In this document: positions 5,211-8,433 of the stretch, in pieces
Numbering within the stretch: position 1 is the first letter of the stretch
Layout of the letters: each line of letters starts with the position of its first letter
The notes under the pieces: generated by a model
What the model saw: the letters and a program-made list of their open reading frames with translations, nothing else
Database searches by the model: none
What the model was told of the DNA's origin: nothing
Origin: an uncultured Bacilli bacterium
GTDB taxonomy: Bacteria; Bacillota_I; Bacilli_A; RF39; UBA660
Direction of reading: 5' to 3'
Length of the DNA stretch: 8,433 bases
NCBI GenBank assembly: GCA_949879835.1
Contig: CATLBU010000034.1
Span: forward strand, 1-8,433
Position numbers and translations under genes: made by a program

Positions 5211-7721
5211 TTACTCATTAGAATCTTCAAAATTATCCAGAAAATCATCAATTGTCATGATTTTTTCATCAATTGTTTCTAAAGAAATATTTTCTTTCTC
5301 TATTCTATCTTCTGCTTTTTCTTTTGTTTGTAACTTTCTCATTTCAAAAGCTTCTAAAATATCCATTTTTTTAATATTACTTCCTGTTGCATAACGATCG
5401 CAAATTGGAAATTCTGTTAATTTTAGATATTCTATTTCGTCTTTTGTTTTAATTCCTATCATTTCTTTATAATGAATGATAAAGGCTTTTATAATATAAT
5501 ATGGATTTGTTTTTACCTCTCTTATGATCTGTACACCTTTTCTTGCTCTAGCAGTTAAAGTAAATTCTGTTAATTTAATTCTCTTCGCTGTATTCTTACT
5601 AGTAATTAGAGTTAAATATTCCATATCGTCATTATAAAGCATACCAGCTACCACAAAGTCATTTTTTAGATTAATTGATTTTACGCCACTTCCCTTTACT
5701 CCAGTAATTGGAATTTCCTCTGTCTGATAACAAAGTCCATAACCATTATGCGTTGTAATAAATACTTTATCGGATGTACTATCTGTTACACTAACAACTC
5801 TATCATCTTTTTTCAACTTGATTGCTGTTAGTGGTTTAGAATAACGTTGAACTTTGAAGTCGTTTAGGCTTGTTCTTTTTACCATTCCATTTTTAGTAAA
5901 TAGGGTAATATTTTTTTTCTCTTCAAAATCATATACTGGTATACTATATAAAATGCTTTCTTCAGAAGAAATATTAATAATATTACTAATATGTTTCCCG
6001 AGTTCTTTCCATTTTAAGTCTGGAATTTCATGAACAGGAACATATAAATAATTTCCTAAGTCTGTGAACATTAAAATTGTATCCATTGTATTCATTTTAT
6101 ATTTGCCAAGAAGATAATCACCTTCTTTTAAGGTTGTTTCTATTGTTTCATCATAACTTCTTAGGGATACTCTTTTTATATATCCCTCATTAGTTACTAC
6201 TACAATGCAATCTTCTTTTGGAATCATTTTAGTCGTATCAATTTTAATTTCTGTAATTTCATCTTTTATTTCTGTCTTACGAGGAGTCGCATATTCTGTT
6301 TTTATTGCTTTTAGTTCATTTTTCATTACCCTTTTTAGTGCTTCCTCATTATTTAGAATTTGTTCATATAAGAAAATTTCTTTCTTTAATTTTTCCATTT
6401 CAGCGGACAATTCTGTTACATCTGTATTGGTTAATTTATAAAGTTGTAAAATAACAATTGCCTCTGCTTGAAGTTCTGTAAAATCATATTCTTTTATTAA
6501 GTTGCTTTTTGCATCACTTTTGTTTTTTGATGCACGAATGGTTTTAATTACTTCATCTAAAATAGATAGTGCTTTAATTAAACCTTCCACAATATGTAAC
6601 CTTGCTTGGGCTGTTTCTAAATCAAAACGGGTTCTTCTTTTAATAAAATCTTTTTGGTGATGAATATATTCATCCAAAATTTTTAAAATTCCAATTGTCA
6701 TTGGTCTTCCATTTACAATTGCAACCATATTATAATTGTAGGATATTTGTAATTCTGTATTTTTTAGTAAATAGTTCAATACTAATTCCTGATCAGCATC
6801 CTTTTTTAGAAAAATATCAATTTTAGTTGGATCTTCAAAATTGGATTCATCCAAAACTTCGGTGATCCCATCAATTTTTTTATCTATTCGAATTTCATCG
6901 ATTTTTTTTACTAAATTGGCTTTATTAACTTCAAATGGAATTTCTGATACTACAATTTTGGTTTTTCCTTTTTCTTTGACAAATTCAATCTTTGATTTAA
7001 CAATTACTTTACCCCGACCTGTTGTAAAGGCATCGATAATTCCTTTTTTTCCTTCGACAATTGCCCCAGTTGGAAAATCTGGGCCCTTTACAATTTCTAA
7101 TATTGTATCCAAACGACAATTTGGACTATCTATTCTTTTAATGGTAGCATCAACAATTTCCCCTAAATTATGAGTTGGAATATTTGTTGCATATCCAGCA
7201 CTAATTCCACTTGATCCATTCACTAATAAATTCGGAAATTTAGCGGGTAAAACCACAGGCTCTTTTTCAGTATCATCAAAGTTCCAAACCATATCTACTG
7301 TATTTTTATCAATATCTTTTAATAGTTCATTACTGATTTTGGCTAGTCTTGCCTCTGTATAACGCATTGCAGCAGCGCCATCTCCATCAATCGATCCATT
7401 ATTCCCATGCATATCAATATAAGGCGTTTCCTGTTTCCACCACTGACTCATTCGGACCATAGCATCGTATATCGAAGAATCTCCATGAGGGTGATAATTT
7501 CCCATAATATTTCCGACGGCTTTGGCAGATTTTTTGTATGCTTTATCAAACGTATTATGATCCCGATACATCGCATATAATATTCTTCTTTGAACGGGTT
7601 TTAGTCCATCACGAACATCTGGAAGGGCACGTTCTTGGATAATTGCTCTAGAGTACCTAGTAAAACGATCTTCCATAATCGTTTCTAACGTATAATTGTA
7701 TATCCTGTTGATTGCATCCAT
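5211..7721 (-). CDS. parC: DNA topoisomerase IV subunit A ParC
   Basis: Breakage-reunion subunit of topoisomerase IV, which unlinks daughter chromosomes together with the ATPase subunit ParE. The 836-residue protein begins with the conserved RALPDVRDGLKPVQRRILYA (31-50). It has the quinolone-determining segment HPHGDSSIYDAMVRMSQ (77-93), with S82 and D86 in the usual resistance positions and both of the susceptible type, and the catalytic R120-Y121 in AAAMRYTEARL. The tower and coiled-coil region extends to about residue 490, and a ParC-type C-terminal beta-pinwheel runs from about 500 to 795, without a canonical GyrA box, followed by an acidic tail. This favours ParC over GyrA. The ATG has an AGGTGA Shine-Dalgarno 4 nt away. 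ParE does not precede it here, which is the usual place in Firmicutes; the downstream partner is yneF. Confidence 0.95.
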   Translation of the reverse strand: MDAINRIYNYTLETIMEDRFTRYSRAIIQERALPDVRDGLKPVQRRILYAMYRDHNTFDKAYKKSAKAVGNIMGNYHPHGDSSIYDAMVRMSQWWKQETPYIDMHGNNGSIDGDGAAAMRYTEARLAKISNELLKDIDKNTVDMVWNFDDTEKEPVVLPAKFPNLLVNGSSGISAGYATNIPTHNLGEIVDATIKRIDSPNCRLDTILEIVKGPDFPTGAIVEGKKGIIDAFTTGRGKVIVKSKIEFVKEKGKTKIVVSEIPFEVNKANLVKKIDEIRIDKKIDGITEVLDESNFEDPTKIDIFLKKDADQELVLNYLLKNTELQISYNYNMVAIVNGRPMTIGILKILDEYIHHQKDFIKRRTRFDLETAQARLHIVEGLIKALSILDEVIKTIRASKNKSDAKSNLIKEYDFTELQAEAIVILQLYKLTNTDVTELSAEMEKLKKEIFLYEQILNNEEALKRVMKNELKAIKTEYATPRKTEIKDEITEIKIDTTKMIPKEDCIVVVTNEGYIKRVSLRSYDETIETTLKEGDYLLGKYKMNTMDTILMFTDLGNYLYVPVHEIPDLKWKELGKHISNIINISSEESILYSIPVYDFEEKKNITLFTKNGMVKRTSLNDFKVQRYSKPLTAIKLKKDDRVVSVTDSTSDKVFITTHNGYGLCYQTEEIPITGVKGSGVKSINLKNDFVVAGMLYNDDMEYLTLITSKNTAKRIKLTEFTLTARARKGVQIIREVKTNPYYIIKAFIIHYKEMIGIKTKDEIEYLKLTEFPICDRYATGSNIKKMDILEAFEMRKLQTKEKAEDRIEKENISLETIDEKIMTIDDFLDNFEDSNE

Positions 7722-7736
7722 ACTATCACCTAGTTC

Positions 7737-7765
7737 ATTATAACAAAAAAGAGGTAAGATTGCAA
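7737..7765 (-). promoter_or_regulatory. promoter of parC-yneF
   Basis: Minus strand TTGCAA (7765-7760), a 17-nt spacer, then an extended -10, TGTTATAAT (TATAAT at 7742-7737). The -35 partly overlaps the T-tract of the preceding gene's terminator. Transcription would begin near 7730, only about 9 nt before the parC ATG and within or beside its Shine-Dalgarno, giving a nearly leaderless mRNA. Confidence 0.65.
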
Positions 7766-7799
7766 AAAAATAATGTATTTTAAAGGAAAATACATTATT
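7764..7799 (-). terminator. intrinsic terminator after the C1q-domain gene
   Basis: Minus-strand AATAATGTATTTT (7799-7787) and AAAATACATTATT (7781-7769) form a perfect 13-bp stem with a 5-nt CCTTT loop, followed by a T-tract (7770-7764, its first two bases in the stem). It lies 24 nt after the TAA of the upstream gene and separates it from parC. Confidence 0.8.
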
Positions 7800-7822
7800 A
7801 AAAATACTATATATTTTTTAAA

Positions 7823-8433
7823 TTAACTATGAAAATACGTTGCAGATAGGGTTGCAGAATACATAGTATTTGCTGTATTACACCAATACCCTAAATTTAT
7901 TTTAGAATCAACATTAAGATAAATAGCTATTGATGAACTAAATTGAGGGCTTCCAGTACCTGTGGGAACAGTTTGTCCAGTTATTACACCACCATTCAAT
8001 AATATATTCATATTTCGCCAATTACTTCCATTTTCATAAGCATATTGAGATAAGCTATAATATCCTGCTTTCTTTATAGTAATAGTCCCACCTGATACTG
8101 AAAAAAGATGATCACTATTATCTGATATACTTGATACTGTTAAATTCGTAAATTTTTGATTTGATGAATTACAAGTCAAGGTCCGTGAACCATCAAATTT
8201 TAATACAACTGTCTTTCCCATATCCCCCGAATTTTCATTTGTTCCTTCAGATGAATCAGTAGAACCATTTGTTACAATTTCTACATTGTATTTTTCTCCA
8301 TTTAATGTAACTAAATAGTCTCCATAATAAAACTTTCCACTTGCTACTCCTTTTTTATCTATTACGACATTTCCTGTATCTGGTAGTGTTCCTTTTATCT
8401 TTAATGTTAAAGATATTGTATCTAAGATTGGGA
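7823..8433 (-). CDS. C-terminal part of a surface-type or phage-type protein with a C1q/TNF-like domain (5' end beyond window)
   Basis: The frame is open from the TAA at 7825-7823 to the right edge, so this is the last 202 residues of a longer gene. The internal ATG at 8221-8219 has no Shine-Dalgarno and is not a credible start. Counting from the edge, residues 1-53 form a small beta-rich module (LTLKIKGTLPDTGNV, DKKGVASGKFYYGDYLVTL). Residues 54-70 are a Ser/Thr/Gly/Asn/Glu linker. From about residue 85 comes a C1q/TNF-like jelly roll: GGTITIKKAGYYSLSQYAY, a MNILLNGG strand, SSSIAIYLNVDSKINLGYW, and a closing LSATYFHS. Such domains trimerise and end many bacterial surface, exosporium and phage-tail proteins. 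No LPXTG anchor follows, so attachment, if any, would be N-terminal. The first module resembles the body of pseudopilin-like proteins of Firmicutes, but this is uncertain; a prophage structural gene is the alternative. Confidence 0.75.
   Translation of the reverse strand, partial: PILDTISLTLKIKGTLPDTGNVVIDKKGVASGKFYYGDYLVTLNGEKYNVEIVTNGSTDSSEGTNENSGDMGKTVVLKFDGSRTLTCNSSNQKFTNLTVSSISDNSDHLFSVSGGTITIKKAGYYSLSQYAYENGSNWRNMNILLNGGVITGQTVPTGTGSPQFSSSIAIYLNVDSKINLGYWCNTANTMYSATLSATYFHS

Noticed and set aside
6205..6441. Plus-strand open frame of 78 codons
   Set aside because: Antisense to parC; the hydrophobic Ser/Phe/Ile-rich translation is typical of reverse-complemented Lys/Glu-rich coding DNA.
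6841..7173. Plus-strand open frame of 110 codons
   Set aside because: Also antisense to parC and a composition artefact; parC motifs cover the whole region.
1..8433. CRISPR array, insertion sequence, tRNA or rRNA
   Set aside because: No regularly spaced repeats, transposase motifs, terminal inverted repeats or RNA-gene signatures were seen on either strand.

Overview
The window is a strongly A+T-rich stretch of a low-GC Firmicute (Bacilli-type) chromosome in which every supported gene lies on the minus strand. The genetic code is the standard bacterial one: Trp is encoded by TGG (for example in the ParC QWWK motif), and TGA, TAG and TAA all end genes. A pro-sigmaK sporulation sigma factor, a YneF/UPF0154 membrane protein and a Firmicutes-type ParC point to an endospore-forming or recently spore-forming lineage, such as an Erysipelotrichia-like or RF39-like gut Bacillus. 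That placement is inference.

Reading in the direction of transcription (right to left), 8433-7823 is the 3' end of a larger exported or surface-type protein. It has a linker and a C-terminal C1q/TNF-like beta-sandwich, and the gene runs off the right edge. A perfect-stem terminator follows, and a parC promoter begins within its T-tract. parC (topoisomerase IV subunit A, 7721-5211) is followed 15 nt later by yneF (5195-4977). A small AT-rich terminator hairpin sits on the yneF stop codon. Next come a small unrecognised helical protein (about 4922-4737), an A/T-only hairpin, and sigK (4634-3933), whose hydrophobic pro-sequence is intact. sigK ends in a weak terminator.

From 3835 leftwards lies one compact NAD-salvage operon: a consensus sigmaA promoter (TTGACA-17-TATAAT) with a palindrome across its -10, a structured leader of about 75 nt, pncA (nicotinamidase), pncB (nicotinate phosphoribosyltransferase), a broken ORF, nadE (NH3-dependent NAD synthetase), and nadD (nicotinate-nucleotide adenylyltransferase, cut by the left edge). 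Together these enzymes make the complete Preiss-Handler route from nicotinamide to NAD. Junctions are tight: the broken ORF overlaps pncB by 19 nt and nadE by 4 nt, and nadE and nadD share an ATGA overlap.

The most unusual items are: the broken ORF, one continuous 107-codon frame with three internal TAA codons and no frameshift; the palindrome and duplicated 14-nt elements in front of pncA and pncB, which suggest a dedicated NAD-responsive control; a small gene whose only good ribosome-binding site has no ATG, GTG or TTG at normal spacing; and the truncated C1q-domain protein at the right edge. No insertion sequence, CRISPR array, tRNA or rRNA is visible.
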